Source of the DNA: Planctomycetota bacterium
GTDB taxonomy: Bacteria; Planctomycetota; B15-G4
DNA: 53,433 nt
Direction of reading: 5' to 3'
Assembly: GCA_029259695.1 (NCBI GenBank)
Contig: JAJDEQ010000109.1
Location: 1-53,433, forward strand
Positions 17,333 through 25,339 of the stretch are shown one piece after another. Position 1 is the stretch's first letter; each line of letters opens with the position of its first letter. The translations under genes were made by a program, and so were the position numbers. The notes below the pieces were generated by a model. It did no database searches. It saw only the letters and a program-made list of their open reading frames with translations, and had not been told where the DNA came from.

Positions 17333-20197
17333 TCAGTTCCCCGCCGCCTCCAGGCCGATGTCGAGCATCTGCTGGTAGGTGTCGGCGCGTGCGTCCCAAC
17401 CGGCTTCCTCGGCCAGTTCGCGCAGCATGGTGAGCGTGGCGTTCCAGGACTCCGCGGCGGGCGCACCGAGGGACGCGTAGCCGGCCTCGAACTCGAGCAG
17501 GAGCTGTTCGGCATCTCGGTACTGGCCGAGTCCGCGCTGCGCGGCGACCAGCGTCTCGAGCGTCTCCCGCACGGGTCGGCTCGTGTCGGCGGAGACGCGT
17601 CGCGCCATGGCGAGCGCATCGGCGAGGGTCTGAACGGCCTCCTCCGGGCGGCCGAGCTCGAGTTCGGCCTCGCCCAGCCGGTGCAGCGCTGCGGAGAACT
17701 TGGCGCTGCCGTCGGGGTCCACCCGATCGTAGATGGGGATCGCCCGCTGCAGGTGCTCCTCGGCACCGACCCAGTCGCCCTGGTCGCGCAGCAGCAGCGC
17801 CATTCCCGCGTGGATGTCGGCCACGCCGCGGTTCACGCGGCCCTTGCGCGACACCGCGATCTCGAGCGCGTCGCGGTAGATCTGCATGGCCTCCTCCCAG
17901 CGGCCCTGGTTGCCGATCAGCAGCGCGAGGTTGCGCATGGTGGTGGCCGTGAGCCCGTCCCCCGCCGGGAGCACGCGCCGCTGGATCGCGAGCGACTCGC
18001 GGTAGTGCGACTCGGCCCGCTCGGCGTCGCCGCGGTCGCTGGTCATCATGCCGAGGTTCGCGAGGGTCTCGGCCACTTCGCGGTGATCGTTGCTGAAGAT
18101 CTCCCGGCGGATGGCCAGGGCCTGCTCCAGCATCTGCTCGGCGCCGGCGATGTCGCCTCGGGACGCGTTGATGAACGCCAGGTTGTTGAGCGCGCCGGCG
18201 ACGCGGGCGTCGGCGCCGAGGGCCTCGGCGCGCCAGATCTCGAGGGCCCGCCCGTACTCCTGCTCGGCGTCGTCGAGGCGACCGGTGCGCATCGCCGTCA
18301 CGCCGAGAGCGAGCATCACACCGGCCAGCGCGTCCTGCGTCACGCGGCCCTCGGCCCGGGCCAGCTCGGCCGCGGCCACGTCGCGGGCGGCGAGCAGTTG
18401 CTCGCGGGCCTCGTCGTACAGGCCGAGGCCGATGGAGGTGTTGCCGATGGTGGCCCGCGCCGCCACCTCGAGCTCCGGGGCGAGGGAGAGTTCGGCGCCG
18501 ATGCGGTCGGCGAAGCGCGCCAGCACCTGGACCACCGTGACCTGGCGACCGTCGAACTGCGGTCCCGGCGACGCGAGCATCTCGAGCAGCAGTCGGTTGA
18601 TGACCCGGACCTTGTCGGCCTCGACTTCCGCCGCCCTGCGCTGCTCCTCGGCCTCGCGCGCTTTCACCGCCGCGACACCCCGTTGCTCCTCGGCGATCGA
18701 CGACGCGGCCCCGGCACGCTCGGCCTCCTGCTCGGCCACCCCCCGCTGCCGGTCGGCCTCGTCGCGCTCGGCGCGGATCGCCGCGTTGGCCTGCCACAAC
18801 CCCACCGGCGTCCCGACGGCGAGCACGAGTCCGAGGGCGACGGCGATGGCCGCCGCGCGATTGCGGCGCGCCAGGCGCGCGAGCCGCGTCACCGCGCTCA
18901 CGGGCCGGGCCCGCACCGGTTCGAAGCTCAGGAAGCGACGCAGGTCGGCGGCGAACTCGGCGGCGGACTGGTAGCGCTTGTCGGGGTCCTTCTCGATGGC
19001 CGTGAGACAGATCGTCTCCAAGTCCCGCGGGATCATCGGGTTGATCTTGCGCGGGAGCGTCGGTTCGCGGCCGAGGATGTTGCGGAACACGTCCTGCGTG
19101 TTGCGGCCGGTGAACGGCCGCTGCAGCGTGAGCAGCTCGTACAGCGACACGCCGAGCGAGTAGACGTCGGTGCGGCGGTCGAGGGACATCTGGCGGGCGG
19201 AGATCTGCTCCGGCGACACGTAGAACGGCGTGCCGGTGAAGTCGCCCGTGAGGGTCATGCTCTCGTCGGTCTCGACCATGGCCAGGCCGAAGTCGAACAG
19301 CAGCGCCCGGCCGTCGCCGCGCACGAGCACGTTGCTCGGCTTGACGTCGCGGTGGATCACACCCTGCTCGTGGGCGTGCTCGAGCGCGCCCGCCACGTCG
19401 AACACCATGTGGCAGATCGTCTCGACGTAGCTGGCGCCCCAGTGGGCGGGGATCGACACGTCGTCGGTGCTGCCGGACACGAGCGGCGGGCCCGCGCCGG
19501 GGGGCGCAGCCGAGCCGAGTCGCGCCGCGTCCGTCCCGTTGCCCTCTCCGTTGGTGCTCGCCGCCGGCTCGAACGTGGGGGGGATCGTCGGGTCGGCCGC
19601 CTGGGCGAGGTGCTCGATCTTCAGATCGCCGGGACGCAACCCGCGTTCGTTGAGGCTCGTGACGGTCTCGGCCAGGGTGCGGCCCTCGACGTACTCCATC
19701 GTGAAGTACGGCACGCCGTCCGTCTCACCGACGTCGTAGATCGGCACGATGCGCGGATCGTGCAGTTGCGCCGCGGCCTTGATCTCGCGCCGGAAGCGCT
19801 TGAGCGCGCGTGCGTTGAGCGAGAGCCGCGAGGGCAGCGCCTTGAGGGCGACGAAGCGGTCGAGGCGTTCGTCGCGGGCGAGATAGACCAGCCCCATGCC
19901 GCCGTGCCCGAGGGTGCGCAGCAGACGGTAGGGACCGACGCGTCCCTGGGTCAGGAGTCCTAGGTCGCGCAGCGCCGACAGCCGGTCGCGCAGTTCGTCC
20001 GCGCCACTCGGGTTCTCGCGGCAGAGATCTTCGATCGCCTCCGGCCCGTCGCGGTCCACGCGCTCGAGGCACTCCGCGACCAAACGGGCGACGACCGAGA
20101 GACCGAGCTCGCGCTGCTCGTCGTCGACGGCCGCCCCATCCGGGGAGTTGTCGTCCGGGGCCGGGGCGACGGGATCGTCGGGTGATGAGGCGGACAT
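17333..20197 (-). CDS. Transmembrane Ser/Thr protein kinase with C-terminal TPR repeats
   Basis: 954 residues. A Hanks-type kinase domain spans about 90-420: glycine loop GHGGMGLVYLA, Lys119 in FVALK, HRDVKPSN with Asp284, DFG at 302-304, and GTPFYVSPEQ. About 75 extra residues split the N- and C-lobe parts between MEYVEGRTL and ASYVETICHM. A transmembrane helix (IAVALGLVLAVGTPVGLW) follows at about 451-468, then an Ala/Glu-rich coiled coil, then roughly ten TPR-like units up to the C-terminus. An AAAGGAAG upstream of 20197 may be the SD. It is divergent from the ECF sigma gene 106 bp away. In planctomycetes such kinases pair with ECF sigma factors, so regulation of that factor by phosphorylation is plausible. 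Confidence 0.93.
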   Translation of the reverse strand: MSASSPDDPVAPAPDDNSPDGAAVDDEQRELGLSVVARLVAECLERVDRDGPEAIEDLCRENPSGADELRDRLSALRDLGLLTQGRVGPYRLLRTLGHGGMGLVYLARDERLDRFVALKALPSRLSLNARALKRFRREIKAAAQLHDPRIVPIYDVGETDGVPYFTMEYVEGRTLAETVTSLNERGLRPGDLKIEHLAQAADPTIPPTFEPAASTNGEGNGTDAARLGSAAPPGAGPPLVSGSTDDVSIPAHWGASYVETICHMVFDVAGALEHAHEQGVIHRDVKPSNVLVRGDGRALLFDFGLAMVETDESMTLTGDFTGTPFYVSPEQISARQMSLDRRTDVYSLGVSLYELLTLQRPFTGRNTQDVFRNILGREPTLPRKINPMIPRDLETICLTAIEKDPDKRYQSAAEFAADLRRFLSFEPVRARPVSAVTRLARLARRNRAAAIAVALGLVLAVGTPVGLWQANAAIRAERDEADRQRGVAEQEAERAGAASSIAEEQRGVAAVKAREAEEQRRAAEVEADKVRVINRLLLEMLASPGPQFDGRQVTVVQVLARFADRIGAELSLAPELEVAARATIGNTSIGLGLYDEAREQLLAARDVAAAELARAEGRVTQDALAGVMLALGVTAMRTGRLDDAEQEYGRALEIWRAEALGADARVAGALNNLAFINASRGDIAGAEQMLEQALAIRREIFSNDHREVAETLANLGMMTSDRGDAERAESHYRESLAIQRRVLPAGDGLTATTMRNLALLIGNQGRWEEAMQIYRDALEIAVSRKGRVNRGVADIHAGMALLLRDQGDWVGAEEHLQRAIPIYDRVDPDGSAKFSAALHRLGEAELELGRPEEAVQTLADALAMARRVSADTSRPVRETLETLVAAQRGLGQYRDAEQLLLEFEAGYASLGAPAAESWNATLTMLRELAEEAGWDARADTYQQMLDIGLEAAGN

Positions 20198-20265
20198 CAG
20201 GGGGGACTTCCTTTGTCTACAACATACCGGCGGAGGCACCGGCGCGTCACACGCCGTGCTCGGGT

Positions 20266-20271
20266 TAGACT
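20266..20271 (+). promoter_or_regulatory. Possible -10 element (TAGACT)
   Basis: It lies 31 nt before the ECF sigma ATG, in the divergent region shared with the kinase gene. If sigma autoregulates, its own promoter should be here. No known ECF -35 was recognised. Confidence 0.3.
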
Positions 20272-20302
20272 CGGGGTGCCCTCTCCGGCTCCCAGGCAGC
20301 TC

Positions 20303-20956
20303 ATGATTCCCCCTTCACCTCCGCCTACGAACGGGCCCGCCGCCTCTTCGTCCGGTGCGGATCACGGCGGCAACGCCGACGAGGCCCGCCCGCTCGATGA
20401 GTCGATGGCGATCGAGACGATGCTCGAGCGACACCTGCCCGAGCTGCAATCCTACGTGCGCGGGCGCGTCGACCGGCTCGTGCAGGCCAAGGAATCGAGC
20501 AGCGATCTGGTGCAGTCGGTGTGTCGCGAGGTGATCGAGCACATCGACCGCTTCGAACACCGGAGTCCCGCCGGCTTCAGGCAGTGGCTCTACCGCACGG
20601 CCGAGCGCAAGATCATCGATCGTTTCCGCTACTACACGGCCGAGAAGCGCAACGCCGCGCGCGAGGCGCCTGACCTCTCGCCGTCGGTCATGGCCGACGC
20701 GCGCGGGCTCTTCTACACCCCGAGCCACGACGCCAGCATGCGCGAGGAGCTCGGCCGCGCCGAGGCTGCGTTCGCGAGACTCCCCGGGCACTACCAGCAG
20801 GTCATCCTGCTCGCGCGCGTCCGCGGGTACACGTACTCCGAGATCGCGAACCACGTGGGGCGCACCGAGGGCGCCGTGCGCAACCTGCTCTACCGCGGGC
20901 TGGCCGCCATCTCGGACGCGCTGGACGAGGACACGTCGTCGGGCGTGTCGGGCTGA
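20303..20956 (+). CDS. ECF-type RNA polymerase sigma factor (planctomycete kinase-linked type)
   Basis: 217 residues from MIPPSPPPTNG. An upstream ATG at 20213 would push the frame to within 15 bp of the divergent kinase gene and is less likely. Region 2 includes ESSSDLVQSVCREVIEHI, then GFRQWLYRTAERKIIDRFRY. Region 4.2 is LPGHYQQVILLARVRGYTY, then SEIANHVGRTEGAVRNLLYR, an HTH that should read the -35. No anti-sigma factor gene is adjacent. The divergent Ser/Thr kinase with TPR repeats takes that place, matching ECF families described in planctomycetes that neighbour kinases. The regulon is unknown, though the surface genes around it are candidates. Confidence 0.92.
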   Translation: MIPPSPPPTNGPAASSSGADHGGNADEARPLDESMAIETMLERHLPELQSYVRGRVDRLVQAKESSSDLVQSVCREVIEHIDRFEHRSPAGFRQWLYRTAERKIIDRFRYYTAEKRNAAREAPDLSPSVMADARGLFYTPSHDASMREELGRAEAAFARLPGHYQQVILLARVRGYTYSEIANHVGRTEGAVRNLLYRGLAAISDALDEDTSSGVSG

Positions 20957-21118
20957 AGCCTCCCGCTCGCCCCCGTGTCTATTTTCCTGGTCCAATCGAG
21001 CTCCGAACTCCGCTTGTCCTGGCGAGCGAGGGATGCGCACCACCGTGATCGGCGATCGCCAACGGCCCGGGTGCGTTCACCTTGAAGGCAGAAACGAGGA
21101 ACCAAGGAGTTCGACTTC

Positions 21119-22474
21119 ATGTCCATTCGATTCGATACGTCACGCCCCGCGCTTCGCATCGCGGCCTTCACCTCCGCGCTGCTCGCCGCCGTCTGCAGCG
21201 GCACCGAGGCACGCGCCCAGGCACCGATCACCCCCTCGCTCGACACCGAGCAGCAGGCGCCGCTCGCGCTCGAGAAGCAGGGCCTGATCGAGCTCGCTCC
21301 CCTGCAGGGCCTCACCACGGGATGGCACCCGGCACCAGGTGAGTTCGCGGTCCCGGTGGGGACGCGCGTGCGTCTCCGCGTCCCGGTCGATGCGGGCCAG
21401 GCCGACTGGGGAGGAGCGGAAGCCATCGGCCTCGACCGGGGTTGGGCGCACGCTCGCTGCGACACCTCGATCGCCGGAGAACACCACGTGACGGTGCGGG
21501 TCGAGTCACCGGAGATGGGACTCGTCCACAGCCAGTTCACGTTGCACGTGGTCGACGTCCATCTCGCGGACATCCACGTGGGGCCGATCACAGCGACCGC
21601 CGTTCCGATCGACATGCACAACGGCATGACCGGGCCGGAGAGCCTCGTGCCGTACTTCCAGCCTTCGGTCGCCGCGTTCCAACAGGTGGGCGACGGGACC
21701 TACCTCACCTCGGTGGAGCGCCAGTTCCGTCTCTCGGCCCCGGTGCAACCCGAGATCTTCGCCTCGATCGTGGAATGGAGACTGAACGAGGGGCCGCTCG
21801 CCCTGGGGCAGGATCGAATCGTCTCCGTCGGACGCCCGGGTGTGAACTTGATCGGCACGACACTGCCCGGCGCAGCAGCGATCGAGGTGGACGCGTACGA
21901 AGTCGAGATCCTCGGCCACACGCCCGCGGGCCCGATCGTCGACGGCGTTCCGGTCACCGTCTTCGCGCGCACCAACCCGCCGGGCTTCGAGAGCCTGATC
22001 ACCTTCCTCGCCAGCACGAAGGAGGGCACCGCCTCACCCATGGTCGGACACGGCCCGGTGTTCACCACGACCTTCCACGACACGCTCTCCACCACCGGCC
22101 ATCAGTGGCTCGGCGTCAAGGCCGACAACGCCGCCGACGGACAGGAGCAGGCCTGCGGCGACCCCAGCGTCTCCGACACGTCACTCGAGCCGGGCTCGGG
22201 GGACGCCGGCAGCAACTGGACCGCGTCGCAGACGGCCGATTGCTTCTTCGGCGTGGACGAACTCGTCTTCACCTGGACCTGGAGGACGGCCGGCGGCGCC
22301 ACGATCTCGACCACCGAGGTCACCGTCCCGATCACGGGCTGCCCGGGCACGGCCTCCGGCAGCAACACCCAACGCGCTCCCGCGGGCGCGGCCACGGTGA
22401 CCGTGACTCTCGGCGCGAGCTGCTGCGGCTGCTTCTTCGACGTCGACCTGAGCGAGATCACCGTGTCGGTCTGA
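21119..22474 (+). CDS. Secreted hypothetical protein with Ig-like regions
   Basis: 451 residues. AAGGAG lies 9 nt before the ATG. The signal peptide covers MSIRFDTSRPALRIAAFTSA to about EARAQ. No family was recognised. The N-terminal half is beta-rich (FAVPVGTRVRLRVPV, HHVTVRVESPEMGLVHSQF, LHVVDVHLADIHVG). The middle (VPVTVFARTNPPGFESLITF, HQWLGVKADNAADGQEQ) resembles Ig-like repeats. The C-terminal 100 residues have six cysteines, including CCGCFFDVD near the end, suggesting disulfides outside the cell. It is followed by a strong inverted repeat at 22494. Confidence 0.75.
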   Translation: MSIRFDTSRPALRIAAFTSALLAAVCSGTEARAQAPITPSLDTEQQAPLALEKQGLIELAPLQGLTTGWHPAPGEFAVPVGTRVRLRVPVDAGQADWGGAEAIGLDRGWAHARCDTSIAGEHHVTVRVESPEMGLVHSQFTLHVVDVHLADIHVGPITATAVPIDMHNGMTGPESLVPYFQPSVAAFQQVGDGTYLTSVERQFRLSAPVQPEIFASIVEWRLNEGPLALGQDRIVSVGRPGVNLIGTTLPGAAAIEVDAYEVEILGHTPAGPIVDGVPVTVFARTNPPGFESLITFLASTKEGTASPMVGHGPVFTTTFHDTLSTTGHQWLGVKADNAADGQEQACGDPSVSDTSLEPGSGDAGSNWTASQTADCFFGVDELVFTWTWRTAGGATISTTEVTVPITGCPGTASGSNTQRAPAGAATVTVTLGASCCGCFFDVDLSEITVSV

Positions 22475-22493
22475 GACGTAGCCACCGCCGTCT

Positions 22494-22538
22494 CACGGCC
22501 GCCCAAGTCGGGTATCCTCCCCGGCACGGGCGGCCGTG
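22494..22538 (+). terminator. Perfect 11-bp inverted repeat downstream of 21119-22474
   Basis: CACGGCCGCCC (22494-22504) and its exact complement GGGCGGCCGTG (22528-22538) flank a 23-nt spacer, 19 nt after the stop codon. There is no T-run, so it would act as a hairpin-only terminator or RNA-end stabiliser. A protein-binding site is an alternative. Confidence 0.5.
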
Positions 22539-22568
22539 AACCCGCGACGCACGAACGACAAGATTCAC

Positions 22569-22628
22569 GACGGCACGCTGACCCTGCGCCTCGGCAACGG
22601 CGACGGCACGTTCGCTGCGCCGACCACG
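22569..22628 (+). pseudogene. Relic of a VCBS/FG-GAP blade
   Basis: Twenty codons read DGTLTLRLGNGDGTFAAPTT, matching the LGNGDGTF strands of the intact VCBS proteins in this window. There is no signal peptide or neighbouring blade. The frame runs on to a stop at 22707-22709 without further similarity. It is a fragment left by deletion. Confidence 0.5.
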
Positions 22629-22645
22629 CGAGGCGCGCCCGGAGC

Positions 22646-22732
22646 ACTCAGAGGGTCGTGTTCGAGCCGAACGATCAGGCACTCTGGGACAACATCCAGC
22701 AGCCCCTGATCGCCTTCCTATGCTCGCAGTGA
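22646..22732 (+). pseudogene. Relic of the C-terminal domain of a contractile tail-sheath protein
   Basis: This frame reads TQRVVFEPNDQALWDNIQQP, then LIAFLCSQ and a stop. The phrase VVFEPND-x2-LW is, to my knowledge, highly characteristic of the C-terminal domain of phage, T6SS-like and extracellular contractile-injection-system sheath proteins, where it is followed by a helix like this one. The usual final 50-60 residues are missing and nothing upstream belongs to a sheath. The flanking VCBS relic is in another frame, so two unrelated dead genes abut here. Confidence 0.5.
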
Positions 22733-22788
22733 CGGGAGAGCCTGTCGCTCACCCGCTCACCGCCCGGCTCCTCACCGAGCGCGCCCCC

Positions 22789-25230
22789 ATGCGCCCATAC
22801 CTGGCCCTGACGCTCTCGATCCTCGCGGCGTGTGACGCCCGGCAACCGCCGGCGGACCGCACGCGGGACCACGTGATCCGCCTCGTGGACCGTGTCGGCG
22901 ACGCGCGGATCGAACGGCCGGGACCCGTCCCCGCACGTGCCAAGCCACTCACCGCATGGCGCTTCGACACGGCCGAGCGCGTGCTCGAGAGCGCTGCGTC
23001 TCCCGCCTGGCATGCAGGACCGGGTGTATCCGGACTCAGCGTGGCGGACGGTCGCTTGACCGGCACGAGCACGGACGCGTTCCCGGTGCTCCACGTCCAG
23101 CGTCCCGACCTCGACCCGCCGGACCTGCTGCAGGCGGTCGAGATCCGCATGCGCGTGGACCAGGGGTTCGACCTGTGGTTCGGCGGCAGCGCCCAGGAGC
23201 AGGTCGACGCGGCTGCCTTCCGCGAGTGGTGGGACACCCAGGATCCCATCAGCACGCCGCTCGTCGCCGGCGACGAGTTCCACACCTACCGGCTCACACC
23301 TCCGTTCAGCGTGGCATCACCCGCACTGCGTCACGTGTTCCTGAGGCCGACGGACACGGCCGGGGCCACGTTCGAGATCGAGTGGGTGCGACTGATCTGG
23401 AGCCGGGAGCACCTGGCCGAGTTGCCCGGCGGCGCGTCGTGGGAAGGCCAGGGCGGCATCTTCAAGGAGTCGCTCGTCGCACGCAGCCCCGAGAGACTGA
23501 GCTTCGAGCTCGAGTTGCCCAGCCGTCCGCGCTTCGAGACGAGCCTGGGCAAGTTCCAGCCGGAACCGCTCGAGTTCGTGATCGACGTCACGCCGCGTTC
23601 GGGCACGCCCGGCAAACAGACGCGTTTCGAACGCACGCTCGCACGCACCGGTCAGTGGGAGGACGTGTCGCTCGACCTGTCGCCCTGGGCCGGCCAACGG
23701 GTGACACTCGCGCTCAGCGTGGCGTCCGAGGAACCGGGAGGCGTGGGCCTCTGGGGCAGCCCCGCCGTACGCTCGGGGCGATCCACGCAGTCGGGGCATT
23801 CCACGCAGTCGGGGCACCCGGACGGAACGGGCAACCGGCCTCAGGGTGTGATCCTGATCCTCTGCGACACGCTGCGCGCCGACCACCTCGAGCTGCTGGG
23901 ATACGAACGCGAGACGGCGCCGAACCTGACCCGCATGGCGCGGCAGGGCGTGCACTTCCGCGACTGCATCAGCCAGGCCACGTGGACCAAGGCCTCGGCC
24001 ACCTCCCTGCTCACGGGACTGCACCCGACGACCCACGCCGTGACCGACTTCGGCCAGCGCCTGCCGCACGCGGTCACGACGCTCGCCGAGGTGTTTCGCG
24101 ACGCGGGCTACGCCACGCTCTCGATGTCCTCGGTCGTCTTCACCGGCAGCTTCAGCAACCTGCATCACGGCTTCGAGACCGTGCACGAGGCCAGCTCGTT
24201 GCCCACCGAGCGGCACAGCAAGACGGCCCGACCTTACGTCGACCGCCTCGCACCCTGGCTGGAGGAGCACGCCGCCGAGCCCTTCTTCGTCTTCCTGCAC
24301 TTGTTCGACCCGCACGATCCGTACCTGCCCCCGCAGCCCAACGACACCCGCTGGGCCGCCGGGTCGGCGCACGCCGATCACACCCGACGGCTGCAGGCCG
24401 TGCGCGCACACATCGAGCATCCCGTGCTGCGCAAGCTGGGCATGGCCACCGCGGACGAGTTGGACGCTGCCGGCGTCGACCCGGGCGCCTACGTGGAGCA
24501 CCTGAAGGACTGGTACGACGGCTCGATACGCTCCATGGACGTGGAGCTGGGCCGCCTGATGGAGACGCTGCGCCATCTCGACCTCGACGAACGCACGCTG
24601 GTGGTCTTCACCAGCGACCACGGCGAGGAGCTCCTCGACCACGGACGCATGTTCCACGGGCAGAGCGTCTACAGCGAACTGAGCCACGTGCCGCTCGTCT
24701 TCCGCTGGCCGGGCGGGCTGCCCGCCGAACGGGCCGTCGACACGCTGGTGCAGAGCATCGACATCATGCCCACCTTGTTGGAGCTTGCCGGGCTGGACAC
24801 GCCGGCAGCCGTCCAGGGCCAGAGCATGCTGCCACTCCTGCTGCCAGACACCGGGCGGGGCGACACGACCGACGCATGGCGCGAACGCCCGGCGGTGACG
24901 GCCAAGGCCGCCACCCGTCGCGGCGTCCCGCCCCCACCCATGACCGAGCTCTACGCCTTCGCCACGGAACGCTGGAAGCTCGTGCACCACGTGCGCCGCG
25001 CGCGCCCCGACCAACCCGAGTTCGAGCTGTTCGACCGCGCCGCGGACCCCGACGACCGCATCAACCTGGCCGACGCGCACCCCGAGGTCGTGCGCGAACT
25101 GCGCGAGCAGCTCGACGCCTGGCGCCGAGCCACGCTGGACGCGCGCTCACACGACGCTCAGGACGACGACACCGCCCCCCTCGGCTCGGAGGAGCTGCAG
25201 CAGCTCCGGGCGTTGGGGTACCTGCGCTAG
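22789..25230 (+). CDS. Sulfatase-family lipoprotein with N-terminal beta-sandwich region
   Basis: 813 residues. The start at 22789 gives a lipoprotein signal, MRPYLALTLSILAACDAR (lipobox LAAC, Cys17). An ATG in frame at 22720 is rejected because it overlaps the sheath relic. Residues about 60-330 are beta-rich and may bind sugar. The alkaline-phosphatase/sulfatase fold starts GVILILCDTLRADHLELLGY and includes FTSDHGEELLDHGRMFHGQS (metal ligands). The nucleophile region reads SQATWTKASATSLLTGLHP, so the usual Cys/Ser-x-Pro-x-Arg is replaced by Thr-Lys-Ala-Ser-Ala. It therefore cannot be a formylglycine sulfatase; a Thr-dependent phospho- or sulfo-hydrolase or transferase is more likely. An 18-bp direct repeat (STQSGH twice) lies in the linker. 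Confidence 0.85.
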   Translation: MRPYLALTLSILAACDARQPPADRTRDHVIRLVDRVGDARIERPGPVPARAKPLTAWRFDTAERVLESAASPAWHAGPGVSGLSVADGRLTGTSTDAFPVLHVQRPDLDPPDLLQAVEIRMRVDQGFDLWFGGSAQEQVDAAAFREWWDTQDPISTPLVAGDEFHTYRLTPPFSVASPALRHVFLRPTDTAGATFEIEWVRLIWSREHLAELPGGASWEGQGGIFKESLVARSPERLSFELELPSRPRFETSLGKFQPEPLEFVIDVTPRSGTPGKQTRFERTLARTGQWEDVSLDLSPWAGQRVTLALSVASEEPGGVGLWGSPAVRSGRSTQSGHSTQSGHPDGTGNRPQGVILILCDTLRADHLELLGYERETAPNLTRMARQGVHFRDCISQATWTKASATSLLTGLHPTTHAVTDFGQRLPHAVTTLAEVFRDAGYATLSMSSVVFTGSFSNLHHGFETVHEASSLPTERHSKTARPYVDRLAPWLEEHAAEPFFVFLHLFDPHDPYLPPQPNDTRWAAGSAHADHTRRLQAVRAHIEHPVLRKLGMATADELDAAGVDPGAYVEHLKDWYDGSIRSMDVELGRLMETLRHLDLDERTLVVFTSDHGEELLDHGRMFHGQSVYSELSHVPLVFRWPGGLPAERAVDTLVQSIDIMPTLLELAGLDTPAAVQGQSMLPLLLPDTGRGDTTDAWRERPAVTAKAATRRGVPPPPMTELYAFATERWKLVHHVRRARPDQPEFELFDRAADPDDRINLADAHPEVVRELREQLDAWRRATLDARSHDAQDDDTAPLGSEELQQLRALGYLR

Positions 25231-25339
25231 CAGCGCGTGCGGAGAATCATCCACGCCCACGATCGGCCCAACGGCACGGGAGCACCATCCGCACAGGCTG
25301 CCAGCCCGTGTCTCCGCAGCAGAGTGGTGAGGAGCGAGG

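Noticed and set aside
17681..19963. 760-codon plus-strand frame opposite the kinase
   Set aside because: High-GC antisense shadow with Arg/His/Val-rich composition; the minus-strand kinase is unambiguous.
20213..20302. Earlier ATG for the sigma factor
   Set aside because: It would begin almost inside the divergent kinase start and adds an Arg-rich stretch unlike sigma region 2.
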